A stretch of 23,785 nt of DNA from Candidatus Woesearchaeota archaeon (GCA_018221175.1 JAAOYE010000115.1:1-23785); one strand, 5' to 3'. Positions 1 to 6,812 are shown, counted from the stretch's first letter. Made by a program: numbers and translations. The notes: generated from the letters alone by a model not told the origin.

Positions 1-13
1 GGAAAAACCATTA

Positions 14-23
14 ACTATAAAAC
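14..23 (+). promoter_or_regulatory. TATA-like box for the HAD phosphatase gene
   Basis: ACTATAAAAC is centred about 28 nt before the ATG at 47. That spacing fits a leaderless archaeal transcript starting at or next to the ATG. Inference from spacing and composition only. Confidence 0.5.
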
Positions 24-46
24 CTAGCTACAAAACAAAAACAGGA

Positions 47-703
47 ATGAAAAGAAAATATGACTTAGTTTGCTTTGATCTTGACGGAACTTTGATTGAA
101 GAAAAAGACGGCAAAGTCTTTTGGGAGAGAGTTCTATCAAAGATTTATGGTTCAAACATAGTTTCAATGGAAAGGTGGGGTGCCTGGGAAAATGGAAAGC
201 TTACACTCTTGGAGTGGGTCGACCTTGATGTTGGAGACTGGAAGCGCCATGGATTTACTAAAAAAAAGCTTCAAGACCTTATTAACCATTCATCTCTTCT
301 GCCAGGCTCTCACGAAACATTAAAAGAATTAAAAGATAAAGGGTTTAAGCTTGGCGTGATTTCAGGCTCTGTTAACATATTACTAGACACTGTTTTTCCA
401 AAGCATCCTTTTGATGACATATTTATTCACAATATTTTCTTTGGCAAAGACAATAAGATTTCTCATTGGGAAAAAAACCCTTATGCTGAAAAAAAAGACG
501 AAGCCTTGAAAATAATTGCAAAAAAAGAAAATATCCCTCTTTCAAAAACTGTTTTTATAGGCGACCACCATAATGATATCTCTGTTGCAAAGATTGCCGG
601 GCTTTCTATAAGCATCAACAGCAAGAGCAAAGAACTCGATGAAGTCTGCGATGTTGTAATCAAGAAAAAGGATATGAGTGAAATCTTAAAGCATATTATC
701 TAA
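47..703 (+). CDS. HAD-family phosphatase, phosphoserine phosphatase-like
   Basis: This 218-aa protein is probably a cytoplasmic HAD-superfamily phosphomonoesterase. Motif I is FDLDGT at residues 10-15, with the nucleophile Asp11 and acid/base Asp13. Motif II is the serine in ISGS near residue 106. The motif III lysine is likely in the KK near 149-150. Motif IV is GDHHND at 172-177. The helical segment between motifs I and II resembles the cap of SerB-like enzymes. The length is close to the roughly 210-aa size of SerB-type phosphatases. Phosphoserine is the best substrate guess, but other small phosphoesters are possible. The reading frame is open upstream to the window edge, but a TATA-like box at 14-23 supports the ATG at 47 as a leaderless start. 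Its stop abuts the stop of the next, opposite-strand gene with no gap. Confidence 0.8.
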   Translation: MKRKYDLVCFDLDGTLIEEKDGKVFWERVLSKIYGSNIVSMERWGAWENGKLTLLEWVDLDVGDWKRHGFTKKKLQDLINHSSLLPGSHETLKELKDKGFKLGVISGSVNILLDTVFPKHPFDDIFIHNIFFGKDNKISHWEKNPYAEKKDEALKIIAKKENIPLSKTVFIGDHHNDISVAKIAGLSISINSKSKELDEVCDVVIKKKDMSEILKHII

Positions 704-1636
704 TTAATTATCCTCCTCATCTTCGCCATCTTTACCTTCATTATCCTTATCTTCGTGGTCATCGTCATCTTCTTCACGATATTTTTTCTTATCTTTTTTA
801 TACAAGTTTTTTTCTTTCTTATCTTTTTTAAACCACCCTAATTTTTTTCCGCGATTTTTTTTAAAGAACTTATAGACAAAGCAAAATTTTAGTCGTCTGT
901 TGTTTTTTCCTTTACATAAAGTGTAGTCATCAACAGGCTCTTGTGATTTATTAAAATCTCCAAAAGAATAATAGTTTGTAATGTATTCATAGTTTGCTCC
1001 ATTCAAAACACCAACAACTTTGTAAGGCCCGTTAAGTTCTGAAGCGTTTATATCATCTCCATTAAACAAAGCAATGCCTGTGTCTGATGTTGTGTTTGTT
1101 ATAAAATTTGAAAACAAGTCAAACAAGTAAAAATCGATTGTGCTGTTTGCACCATACTCAACAATTAAGTCGCCGTCTTTTATAGAATCATTTAGAAATA
1201 TTACTCTTGAAACATTAACTATTGTCTTATTTTTCTCTTCATAGTCAAATGTTATATTGGATATGTCAAATGAGCCAAGTTTTTGAAAGTATATTATGAT
1301 GTTGTCTTTTACTGCTTTTAGCCAAAACTCGCTTCCATTAAAAGGAGGGATAAATTCAAACCCGGCTGTATCCTGCCTGCCAAAGAAATATTTTGATTTG
1401 GAATCTGTTTTTTTGCCAAACGTTGCAAAAAGTTCGTACATTCCTGGTTCTGATTCCACACTTAATTCAAAAGACAGATTAGCGCATGGTAAAGTGCAAG
1501 GTTTCATTTTGATAGAAGTTACATTAAAATCTCCTGTGCTAAAATCAAAGTCATACGTCTTTGCAAACTCATCAAAAGAAATTGAATATGCAAATGGAAT
1601 TATTAATAAAAAGATTATTGTTAGAACTTTTTTCAT
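704..1636 (-). CDS. Secreted or surface protein with lysine-rich then acidic C-terminal tail
   Basis: I do not recognise the family of this 310-aa protein. Residues 1-18 form a typical signal peptide: two lysines, a hydrophobic core, and an AYS-type cleavage site. The following 220 residues or so are rich in Asn, Thr, Phe and aromatic beta-strand-like segments and contain many N-x-S/T sequons, which suggests an exported, possibly glycosylated domain. A CTLPC pair near 47-51 and a Cys pair near 242-252 could form disulfides. From about 245 the sequence becomes strongly lysine/arginine-rich, and the last 25 residues are almost all Asp, Glu, Lys and Gly. The start codon overlaps the stop of the 45-aa zinc-ribbon gene as ATGA, so the two are co-transcribed. 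The stop directly abuts that of the convergent HAD gene. Confidence 0.72.
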   Translation of the reverse strand: MKKVLTIIFLLIIPFAYSISFDEFAKTYDFDFSTGDFNVTSIKMKPCTLPCANLSFELSVESEPGMYELFATFGKKTDSKSKYFFGRQDTAGFEFIPPFNGSEFWLKAVKDNIIIYFQKLGSFDISNITFDYEEKNKTIVNVSRVIFLNDSIKDGDLIVEYGANSTIDFYLFDLFSNFITNTTSDTGIALFNGDDINASELNGPYKVVGVLNGANYEYITNYYSFGDFNKSQEPVDDYTLCKGKNNRRLKFCFVYKFFKKNRGKKLGWFKKDKKEKNLYKKDKKKYREEDDDDHEDKDNEGKDGEDEEDN

Positions 1637-1770
1637 TTTTCTCCCTTTTTAAAAATCTCTTGTTCAAACTCTGCAGTCCCTGTGTAGCCACAACCATGGC
1701 ATCTGTAAATCCCATCATCAATTAAAACAAGAGACATGTTCTTGCAGCGGGGACACAATATTTGCTTCAT
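1633..1770 (-). CDS. Small zinc-ribbon protein (45 aa)
   Basis: This short reading frame encodes 45 residues. It has CPRC near residues 6-9 and CHGCG near 24-28, a four-cysteine zinc ribbon of the kind found in many small archaeal proteins of transcription or RNA metabolism. The function is not known. The ATG at 1770 lies about 27 nt from a TATA-like box on the same strand, fitting a leaderless start. Its TGA overlaps the ATG of the downstream secreted-protein gene (ATGA), a sign of translational coupling. Conserved cysteine spacing, a promoter at the right distance and the coupling together argue that this is a real gene rather than a chance frame. Confidence 0.72.
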   Translation of the reverse strand: MKQILCPRCKNMSLVLIDDGIYRCHGCGYTGTAEFEQEIFKKGEK

Positions 1771-1789
1771 ATCATTTAAGATTATGTTC

Positions 1790-1803
1790 TTATTTAAAAA
1801 ATT
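1790..1803 (-). promoter_or_regulatory. TATA-like box for the zinc-ribbon/secreted-protein operon
   Basis: On the minus strand ATTTTTAAATAAG is centred about 27 nt before the ATG at 1770. It sits back-to-back with the promoter of the ATPase operon. Confidence 0.5.
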
Positions 1804-1849
1804 TGTTTATGAATTCTAAAAAAAGTTTCTACTCTCCAATAACAATAAA

Positions 1850-1863
1850 CTTTATATATAAGG
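1850..1863 (+). promoter_or_regulatory. TATA-like box for the ATPase operon
   Basis: CTTTATATATAAGG is a strong archaeal TATA element. Transcription would start near 1882, leaving a leader of about 15 nt that carries the AGGTGG Shine-Dalgarno at 1886-1891. Confidence 0.65.
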
Positions 1864-1896
1864 TAATTGTTCGAATACAAACAAAAGGTGGTTTAT

Positions 1897-2829
1897 GTGG
1901 CTAATACCTGGTATGAAAAACATGGATACGACAAAAATCCATTTGAATTAAATCCTTTAAAGGATGAAAAAAGAACACTGTTTGACAGAGAAAATGAAGC
2001 AAAAGAAGTTGTCTACAGGATTCTTTCTCAAAACATGCTTTTTATTGAAGGGAAAAAAGGCCTTGGAAAATCAGCGCTTCTAAAACATGCAATTGACAGA
2101 TTCAAAGGAAAAGGAAAAGTGATTTATGTTGACTCAAACGCAGTCCACAAAAAGTTGAACATAGAAAACCTGCTTCTTGGCGCAAAAAAAGTTTCGCCAA
2201 CAAGAAAAAAGTTTCCAAAAAACATGATACTTCTCCTTGACAACGTAAACCAGCTATCCATGCTCAACAACGAGCGAATCAAATATTACTTTGACCAAAA
2301 CTATCTAAGAAGCGTGATATTTACCGGAGTTAGTTACAACAGTGTTGAATTCTCAGACAGTGTCCGCTCAAGAATTGGCAAAAGGATAATCAAGATAAAT
2401 CCTATCTCTCCATCAGCCGCGGTTGAAATGGTAATGGAAAGGCTTGGTGAAAAAAACAATGATTTGCTTTCAGAAGAATTGACAAAAGAAATCTTCAATC
2501 GGTCAAAAGGCGACTTAAAAAAATTCTTGCTTGACTGCTACTCTGTGTGCGACTTTACAATAAAGCGAGGCAGAAAAAAAGCTACAAAAGACCTTATGAA
2601 AAAAGCCCTTAAGCGAGATGTTGAAAAAGTTGAGGCATTAAAAGAAATCATTGAAGAAGAAAAATCTGTTTCTGAATTTGCAAAGGTTTGTGAGGTGTGC
2701 GGTGAAAAGCTCAAAAAAGTAGGTGAATATTACAGGTGCAAAAACTGCGACACATACTGTACTGTGTGCGGTGCGTTTGTTGAAGAAGACGACTTGGTGT
2801 GTCCAGAGTGCGGAGCGCATTTTGACTAA
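1897..2829 (+). CDS. P-loop ATPase with double C-terminal zinc ribbon (paralogue 1)
   Basis: This 310-aa AAA-type ATPase of unknown role starts with the GTG at 1897. That start has AGGTGG 5 nt upstream and aligns its N-terminus with the next gene; an earlier in-frame TTG at 1867 lies too near the TATA box. The N-terminal W-Y-x-K-x-GY-x-x-NPF signature is shared with the downstream paralogue. Walker A GKKGLGKS is at residues 52-59. The Walker B strand ILLLDN is near 111-116 and ends DN instead of the usual DE, so the catalytic glutamate seems absent. An SVRSRIG segment near 155-161 resembles an arginine-finger region. The C-terminus carries two four-cysteine zinc knuckles (CEVC/CKNC and CTVC/CPEC, about 265-305). 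Such proteins resemble Cdc6/TniB-like ATPases, but no function is assigned. Confidence 0.78.
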   Translation: MANTWYEKHGYDKNPFELNPLKDEKRTLFDRENEAKEVVYRILSQNMLFIEGKKGLGKSALLKHAIDRFKGKGKVIYVDSNAVHKKLNIENLLLGAKKVSPTRKKFPKNMILLLDNVNQLSMLNNERIKYYFDQNYLRSVIFTGVSYNSVEFSDSVRSRIGKRIIKINPISPSAAVEMVMERLGEKNNDLLSEELTKEIFNRSKGDLKKFLLDCYSVCDFTIKRGRKKATKDLMKKALKRDVEKVEALKEIIEEEKSVSEFAKVCEVCGEKLKKVGEYYRCKNCDTYCTVCGAFVEEDDLVCPECGAHFD

Positions 2830-2841
2830 AGGTGAAAGATG

Positions 2842-3573
2842 ATGGCAAAAGAAAAAACATGGTTTCAAAAACTAGGATACAAACAAAACCCGTTCATAAT
2901 AAAGCCTTATGCTTTTAATGAAGATCTGCAAGGATACAGGGTACAAATCAGAAAAGTAAACACTTCAATCAAAAGAGGAAGAGTTATCTTTATTGAAGGA
3001 GACTATGGTGTTGGAAAAACAGCAGTCCTAAAAGAGATTATAAAAGCTTTTAAAGGCAAAAAGAAACTTATTTATTATTCTGCAAACAGGTCAGAAGGTT
3101 CTATTCCATTTGATGCATTAATCAAAGGAAGGGCTGGTCCTCTTGGGAAAATGTTTGGTGTTAGGCCAAAAGAACTCATTTTAATGATAGACGAAGCGCA
3201 GAAATTAACGCTTCATGACTGCGAAAAAATTGAATACTTGATAAAAAAAGGACACTTCAGATCAGTAATTCTTGTTAGTGACAGTTATGCCAAAGCCAAC
3301 CTTACTGACAGCTTAAGAAGAAAAATTGGCAACAAAGTCTTGTCGCTTGGCGAAGTGATTAGTGATTATACTGCTGTAAAGATTGTTAGAACAAGACTTG
3401 GCAAAAAAAACAGGAAGTTCATGCAGCCAAAAATAATCAAAGAAGTCTTTGAAAGGGCTAATAGAAACCCAAGGACGCTTCTAGAACATTTAGAAGACAT
3501 AGCAAGATACGTTGTTGAAGAAAAAGGCGCAGAGAAAGTAACGCCTGAAGACGTTGCTTATGTTCTGGCTTGA
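2842..3573 (+). CDS. P-loop ATPase (paralogue 2)
   Basis: This 243-aa ATPase is paralogous to the gene immediately upstream. It has the same N-terminal W-F-x-K-x-GY-x-x-NPF signature, Walker A GDYGVGKT near residues 53-60, a canonical Walker B LILMIDEA near 112-119 and a SLRRKIG segment that fits a box VII/arginine-finger position. Unlike its neighbour it keeps the DE pair and lacks zinc knuckles. GGTGA at 2831-2835 lies 6 nt before the ATG at 2842; another ATG sits directly before it at 2839. The 12-nt gap after the previous stop means the two are co-transcribed. An interacting pair, with one catalytic and one regulatory subunit, is plausible but inferred. The biological role is not known. 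Confidence 0.78.
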   Translation: MAKEKTWFQKLGYKQNPFIIKPYAFNEDLQGYRVQIRKVNTSIKRGRVIFIEGDYGVGKTAVLKEIIKAFKGKKKLIYYSANRSEGSIPFDALIKGRAGPLGKMFGVRPKELILMIDEAQKLTLHDCEKIEYLIKKGHFRSVILVSDSYAKANLTDSLRRKIGNKVLSLGEVISDYTAVKIVRTRLGKKNRKFMQPKIIKEVFERANRNPRTLLEHLEDIARYVVEEKGAEKVTPEDVAYVLA

Positions 3574-3586
3574 TTTTTTCTTTTTT
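3574..3586 (+). terminator. Probable poly-T terminator after the ATPase operon
   Basis: A run of twelve T broken by one C follows the stop codon directly. This is the usual form of intrinsic termination signal in archaea. It precedes the separate trpS promoter. Confidence 0.45.
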
Positions 3587-3592
3587 CCTAAA

Positions 3593-3603
3593 CATTTATA
3601 TAC
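3593..3603 (+). promoter_or_regulatory. TATA-like box for trpS
   Basis: CATTTATATAC is centred about 30 nt before the ATG at 3628, giving a leaderless or nearly leaderless transcript. Confidence 0.6.
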
Positions 3604-3627
3604 GAAGCCGGCGTATTTATTTCTATC

Positions 3628-4710
3628 ATGACAAAGATTATAGACCCGTACGGCTCAGCGCTTGTAGAAGATTATGAAAAGCTGATTAAAGACTTCGGCC
3701 TTGAGCATTTCAACCTAAAAGAATTTCCAGATGGAAACAAGCTTATGAGGCGCGGAGTTGTATTTGCAGGCAGAGACCTAAAACAAATAGCAAAAGCTAT
3801 GAAAGAAAAAAAGCCGTTTTATGTTTTATCAGGAATAATGCCTACAAACGATAAAATCCATTTTGGAACAAAGCAAGTCGTGGAAAACATCGCTTACTTC
3901 CAAAAGCACGGGGCAAATGCATATATTCTTATTGCTGACCTTGAAGCTGCTGCAGCAAGAGGAGTTAGCTTAGAAGAAGGTAAAAAGCGTGCAATGGACT
4001 TTCACATCCCAGCTTACATCGCGCTTGGACTTGACCCAAAAAAGACAACCTTTTATTTTCAATCAGAAAACAAAGACGTTGTGCGCTTGGGCTTTGAGTT
4101 TGCAAGAAAAATCACACTAAACGAGTTTAAGGCAATATATGGCGACGCTGACCCTGGAAAAATAATGAGTGCGGTGATTCAGGCAGGAGACATACTTTAT
4201 CCGCAATTAAAAGAAAGAATGCCTGGGATTATTCCTGTGGGCATTGACCAGGACCCGCACATCAGACTCACAAGAGATATAGTGAGGCGAAGCAAAGATA
4301 AAAAGTTCTTTTTGCCATCTTCACTTTATCACAAATATACTCCTTCTCTTGACGGCAAGCTAAAGATGTCCAAGTCGCATCCACAAAGCTGCATAGAGCT
4401 TCCAGAAGACCCAAAAGTTGTGTGCAAAAAGATTCAAAGAGCAGTTTCTGGCGGCAAAGCAACGCTTGAGGAGCACAGAAAGCTTGGCGCAGAGGTTGAA
4501 AAGGACATGTCATTTGAGCTTTTAAAGCAGCACCTTATCGAAGATGACAAAGAGCTTGACAAAATCTACAAAGCCTATAAATCCGGCAAAATGACAACTG
4601 GCGAACTCAAAAAACTTACTTGCGAGAAGATGGCTGAGTTCATGGATGATTTCAACAAGAAGTTAAAACAAGCAAAGAAAATCAATAAACTTAATTTTGT
4701 TAAATTCTAA
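3628..4710 (+). CDS. trpS: Tryptophanyl-tRNA synthetase
   Basis: This 360-aa class I aminoacyl-tRNA synthetase charges tRNA-Trp with tryptophan in the cytoplasm. The N-terminus (DPYGSALVEDYEKLI) matches the archaeal/eukaryotic TrpRS type. The adenylate signature normally written HIGH reads IHFGT at residues 77-81, a divergent form. GIDQDPHIRLTRD at 205-217 is the characteristic TrpRS segment, and KMSKS is intact at 246-250. The C-terminal helical region, rich in lysine and glutamate, would bind the anticodon. The length is typical of archaeal TrpRS. A TATA-like box about 30 nt upstream supports the ATG at 3628. TyrRS is the main alternative, but the DQDPHIRLTRD segment favours TrpRS. Confidence 0.92.
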   Translation: MTKIIDPYGSALVEDYEKLIKDFGLEHFNLKEFPDGNKLMRRGVVFAGRDLKQIAKAMKEKKPFYVLSGIMPTNDKIHFGTKQVVENIAYFQKHGANAYILIADLEAAAARGVSLEEGKKRAMDFHIPAYIALGLDPKKTTFYFQSENKDVVRLGFEFARKITLNEFKAIYGDADPGKIMSAVIQAGDILYPQLKERMPGIIPVGIDQDPHIRLTRDIVRRSKDKKFFLPSSLYHKYTPSLDGKLKMSKSHPQSCIELPEDPKVVCKKIQRAVSGGKATLEEHRKLGAEVEKDMSFELLKQHLIEDDKELDKIYKAYKSGKMTTGELKKLTCEKMAEFMDDFNKKLKQAKKINKLNFVKF

Positions 4711-4719
4711 TTAGTTACC

Positions 4720-4729
4720 TTTATATAGT
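4720..4729 (+). promoter_or_regulatory. TATA-like box for the 131-aa unknown protein
   Basis: TTTATATAGT is centred about 27 nt before the GTG at 4751, which supports leaderless initiation at that GTG. Confidence 0.55.
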
Positions 4730-4750
4730 AGTGAATAATACTATTATGTT

Positions 4751-5146
4751 GTGGATTTAAAACCGATTAACGAAGTGAAAGAATTACTTAAGGATAATAT
4801 AGGTAATAGAGTTATACTTACTGGTTTGGATATAAAGGGAAAAGTTATAGGTGTTAATTCGGGACATGAAAAATTTATGGGCTTAAAAACAGGAATTGTT
4901 ATTGCTCCTTCCATAACAAATCTGAATTGGATTGATAGATATCAATTAACTTTTCCATTTTTAGTGGAGAAAAATGGTGATTACCTTTACATTGATTCAA
5001 TTACTGAAACAATTGTGACTCCATTTCCCCCAGAAAATATATTTTCTGCAACTAATACTGGTGTAAATATAGATAATTTAGATACTTATGATCTATATCA
5101 AAAAGTTTTATTAAGAAAGGGTTTTAAATTCAGCAAACCTTTATAA
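4751..5146 (+). CDS. Unknown protein, 131 aa
   Basis: I do not recognise this protein. It looks soluble, with no signal peptide or clear membrane helix, and its alternating hydrophobic pattern suggests a mostly beta or alpha/beta domain. The start is a GTG; the nearby ATG at 4745 reads into a stop after four codons. Codon use leans to A/T-ending triplets (GAT, AAT, TTA, ATA) more than in trpS or the lysine genes, so it may have been acquired. A C-terminal stretch, E-x5-F-P-P-x-x-I near residues 95-106, has the same spacing as E-x5-I-P-P-x-x-V in the unknown protein at 7051-7593. The purU promoter lies across its last codons. Confidence 0.62.
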   Translation: MDLKPINEVKELLKDNIGNRVILTGLDIKGKVIGVNSGHEKFMGLKTGIVIAPSITNLNWIDRYQLTFPFLVEKNGDYLYIDSITETIVTPFPPENIFSATNTGVNIDNLDTYDLYQKVLLRKGFKFSKPL

Positions 5147-5148
5147 AG
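5140..5148 (+). promoter_or_regulatory. TATA-like box for purU
   Basis: TTTATAAAG is centred 24-27 nt before the paired ATG codons at 5168 and 5171. It overlaps the 3' end of the preceding coding region. Confidence 0.5.
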
Positions 5149-5167
5149 AAAAACAGAATAACCGACG

Positions 5168-6025
5168 ATGATGAAAACAATAACACTGACAGTTACATGC
5201 CCAGACAGAAAAGGGTTAATTGCTGGAATTACAAATTTCATATATGAAAACTCAGGAAACATAGTCAAATTAAATGAGTTTGTAGACTCAGAAAAAGACT
5301 TGTTTTTCATTAGAGTTGAATGGGAGCAAAAAGGATTTAAAATACCTTTAGAAGATATCCCAAGAGAAGTGGGAAGGCTTGCAAAAAAACTTCATTTTGC
5401 AAATGATTGGGAGCTTTTCTATTCACATGTAAAGCAAAGAATGGCAATATTTTGCTCAAAGTATGATCACTGCTTATACGACTTATTAATCAGACACAAG
5501 TCTGGAGAGCTTGACGTTGACATCCACGTTATAATCTCAAATCACAGCAATCTAAAGTATGTTGCTGACTTTTTTGGTATAGACTTTGTGCACATCTATG
5601 TACATAAAAATAAGAGAAGAGAGGCAGAAAACAAGCAGAGAAATATTTTAAAAAAATATAAAATAGATTTTATTGTGCTTGCACGCTACATGCAAGTGCT
5701 TTCTGAAGATTTCATAAAATATTACAGAAATAAAATGATTAATATCCATCATTCCTTTTTGCCTGCGTTTGAAGGCGCTAAAGCATACCATCAAGCACAT
5801 CAAAGAGGCGTTAAGGTTATTGGGGCAACCGCGCATTATGTCACAAAAGAAATAGACAAAGGACCGATTATTAGACAGGATGTCATTCAGGTTAGCCACA
5901 GAGATTCTGTTGAAGAATTGGTAATTAAAGGAAGGGATTTGGAACGGCAAGTTCTGGCAGATGCTGTTAAAAAATATCTTCAGCACCGCGTTTTTGTCGC
6001 AAACGGCAGAACCATAATTTTCTAG
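5168..6025 (+). CDS. purU: Formyltetrahydrofolate deformylase
   Basis: PurU hydrolyses 10-formyl-tetrahydrofolate to formate and tetrahydrofolate. This 285-aa protein has the family's normal length and two-domain order. An N-terminal ACT domain (about residues 4-80, beginning TLTVTCPDRKGLIAGI) is followed by a formyltransferase-fold domain (about 90-280). The catalytic triad of the formyltransferase fold is visible as Asn192 and His194 in NIHHSFLPAF and Asp230 in KEIDKGPII. The ACT domain usually senses an amino acid (glycine/methionine in the E. coli enzyme); that is family knowledge. Two adjacent ATGs (5168, 5171) could each be the start. The stop codon shares a CTAG palindrome with the stop of the convergent membrane-protein gene. 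Formate released here could serve purine synthesis. Confidence 0.9.
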   Translation: MMKTITLTVTCPDRKGLIAGITNFIYENSGNIVKLNEFVDSEKDLFFIRVEWEQKGFKIPLEDIPREVGRLAKKLHFANDWELFYSHVKQRMAIFCSKYDHCLYDLLIRHKSGELDVDIHVIISNHSNLKYVADFFGIDFVHIYVHKNKRREAENKQRNILKKYKIDFIVLARYMQVLSEDFIKYYRNKMINIHHSFLPAFEGAKAYHQAHQRGVKVIGATAHYVTKEIDKGPIIRQDVIQVSHRDSVEELVIKGRDLERQVLADAVKKYLQHRVFVANGRTIIF

Positions 6026-6531
6026 ACTTGCTGCTGGTAATACTGATTTGTTCTTTGCTGCTGTCCATAGACTTGCGGTGGTATTGAGCCTTGCGCATAC
6101 TGAACCAGTTTTTGAAGGTAAAAGTAGACTTGATTTGTGTTCTTCACATATTTTATCTTGTGTACAGGTGCTAAAATAATGATTCCTGTATTAAATATCT
6201 TATCTATCACATCTTTTGAAAACGCGAGGTTTTGGACCTGATTAAGCATTATTGTCAGCTGCTTTTTTCCCTCAAATATCAGCCTGTCTTTATAAAAATA
6301 GTATTTGTAGTTTGAAAACTTTATGTAGTTAAGTATTGCCTGCATTACAACAAGAACTATGATTCCAAGGATTATGTATAAATGGTAGTCTGCGGGGATG
6401 ATATAGTTTAGTATTAAAAGGTTAAGCCACACGCCAAAGTACAAGAATCCTCCAAGAAATATCAATGTCAGTGACTTTGGTATCAAAATTCTTGGAATCG
6501 AAAGGTAAAGAGTGTATTGTGGCGTTTCCAT
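6022..6531 (-). CDS. Membrane protein with bacterial-PH-like domain and Gln-rich tail
   Basis: This 169-aa protein has two hydrophobic helices at about residues 20-40 and 49-68. They are followed by a soluble, beta-rich stretch (about 70-145) with the layout of bacterial-PH (DUF304-type) domains: YYFYKDRLIFEGKK, then a region of alternating hydrophobics. The last 20 residues are rich in Gln, Tyr and Pro. PH-like membrane proteins of this kind are common in archaea, and their substrates are unknown. A TATA-like box about 27 nt upstream fits a leaderless ATG at 6531. Its stop overlaps that of purU within CTAG. The family assignment is by pattern, so moderately sure. Confidence 0.65.
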   Translation of the reverse strand: METPQYTLYLSIPRILIPKSLTLIFLGGFLYFGVWLNLLILNYIIPADYHLYIILGIIVLVVMQAILNYIKFSNYKYYFYKDRLIFEGKKQLTIMLNQVQNLAFSKDVIDKIFNTGIIILAPVHKIKYVKNTNQVYFYLQKLVQYAQGSIPPQVYGQQQRTNQYYQQQV

Positions 6532-6550
6532 AAAAATGTTTTTGATATTA

Positions 6551-6564
6551 GGGATATAAAAACC
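6551..6564 (-). promoter_or_regulatory. TATA-like box for the PH-like membrane protein
   Basis: On the minus strand GGTTTTTATATCCC is centred about 27 nt before the ATG at 6531. Confidence 0.5.
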
Positions 6565-6582
6565 TATTGGTGAATCGTCAAA

Positions 6583-6593
6583 TTTTTAAATAA
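6583..6593 (+). promoter_or_regulatory. TATA-like box for the tRNA-Val gene
   Basis: TTTTTAAATAA is centred about 27 nt before the first tRNA base at 6615. Confidence 0.45.
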
Positions 6594-6634
6594 ACACTTA
6601 ATCCAAGTCTTTATGGGCTCGTGGTCTAGTGGCT

Positions 6635-6681
6635 ACGCTAAAAAATCAGAGATTTTTTGCGTCTTTGGCTTAGCGCTGCAG
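6635..6681 (+). other. tRNA-Val intron 1, in the D loop (47 nt)
   Basis: It interrupts the D loop just before position 21. The inner stem CGCTAA (6636-6641) pairs with TTAGCG (6669-6674). The 3-nt bulge CTA is cut after T6634. The central helix GTGG (6629-6632) pairs with CTGC (6675-6678) using two G-U pairs. The opposite bulge AGA is cut after G6681. A further A/T-rich hairpin (arms 6640-6647 and 6651-6658) lies inside. Because A21 could come from either side, the exact cut may shift by one base. Confidence 0.82.
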
Positions 6682-6698
6682 ATGACGTCTCGTTGACG

Positions 6699-6728
6699 TA
6701 TTCAGTCTGAAAACAGCTGTTTTCAAAA
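6699..6728 (+). other. tRNA-Val intron 2, anticodon loop 37/38 (30 nt)
   Basis: This is the canonical archaeal intron position. The helix TTGA (6693-6696) pairs with TCAA (6723-6726). Bulge CGT is cut after G6698 and bulge AAT after A6728. The intron also contains a perfect 16-bp palindrome at 6709-6724. The inner helix next to the bulge is weak, so this is a relaxed bulge-helix-bulge. Confidence 0.85.
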
Positions 6729-6750
6729 TCGAGGAGATCCCCAGTTCAAC

Positions 6751-6792
6751 TGCGAAAATTGGAAATTTTTAAGTTTCCACTATCGTTGAAAC
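6751..6792 (+). other. tRNA-Val intron 3, in the T loop (42 nt)
   Basis: It interrupts the T loop between C59 and T60. The central helix TTCA (6745-6748) pairs with TGAA (6787-6790). Both 3-nt bulges read ACT and are cut after their second base (6750 and 6792). The inner helix GCGA (6752-6755) pairs with TCGT (6783-6786), and TGGAAA/TTTCCA forms an internal hairpin. Removal leaves an intact TTCAACT T loop. Confidence 0.85.
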
Positions 6793-6812
6793 TCTGGGCG
6801 GGCCCATTTCTT

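Larger units (their letters stand above)
6615..6806 (+). tRNA. tRNA-Val(GAC) interrupted by three introns
   Basis: Four exons (6615-6634, 6682-6698, 6729-6750, 6793-6806; 20+17+22+14 = 73 nt) join into a complete cloverleaf. The acceptor stem GGGCTCG (6615-6621) pairs with CGGGCCC (6799-6805), with one G-U pair and discriminator A6806. The D stem GTC (6624-6626) pairs with GAC (6684-6686). The anticodon stem TCTCG (6688-6692) pairs with CGAGG (6730-6734), with one G-U pair. The anticodon GAC is at 6695-6697, preceded by T33 and followed by G37. The variable loop has 5 nt. The T stem CCCAG (6740-6744) pairs with CTGGG (6794-6798) around a seven-base TTCAACT loop. CCA is not encoded. Every insertion lies in a loop and can form a 3-nt-bulge / 4-bp / 3-nt-bulge motif whose predicted cuts restore standard tRNA numbering. 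A standard tRNA search could miss this gene. Confidence 0.93.

Noticed and set aside
2..46. Upstream extension of the HAD phosphatase in the open frame
   Set aside because: The frame is open to the window edge, but a TATA-like box at 14-23 lies inside it and motif I already starts at residue 10 of the shorter form.
6615..6806. A degenerate tRNA pseudogene or broken by insertions
   Set aside because: All stems pair in the joined form and every insertion has cut-site geometry, which decay would not preserve.
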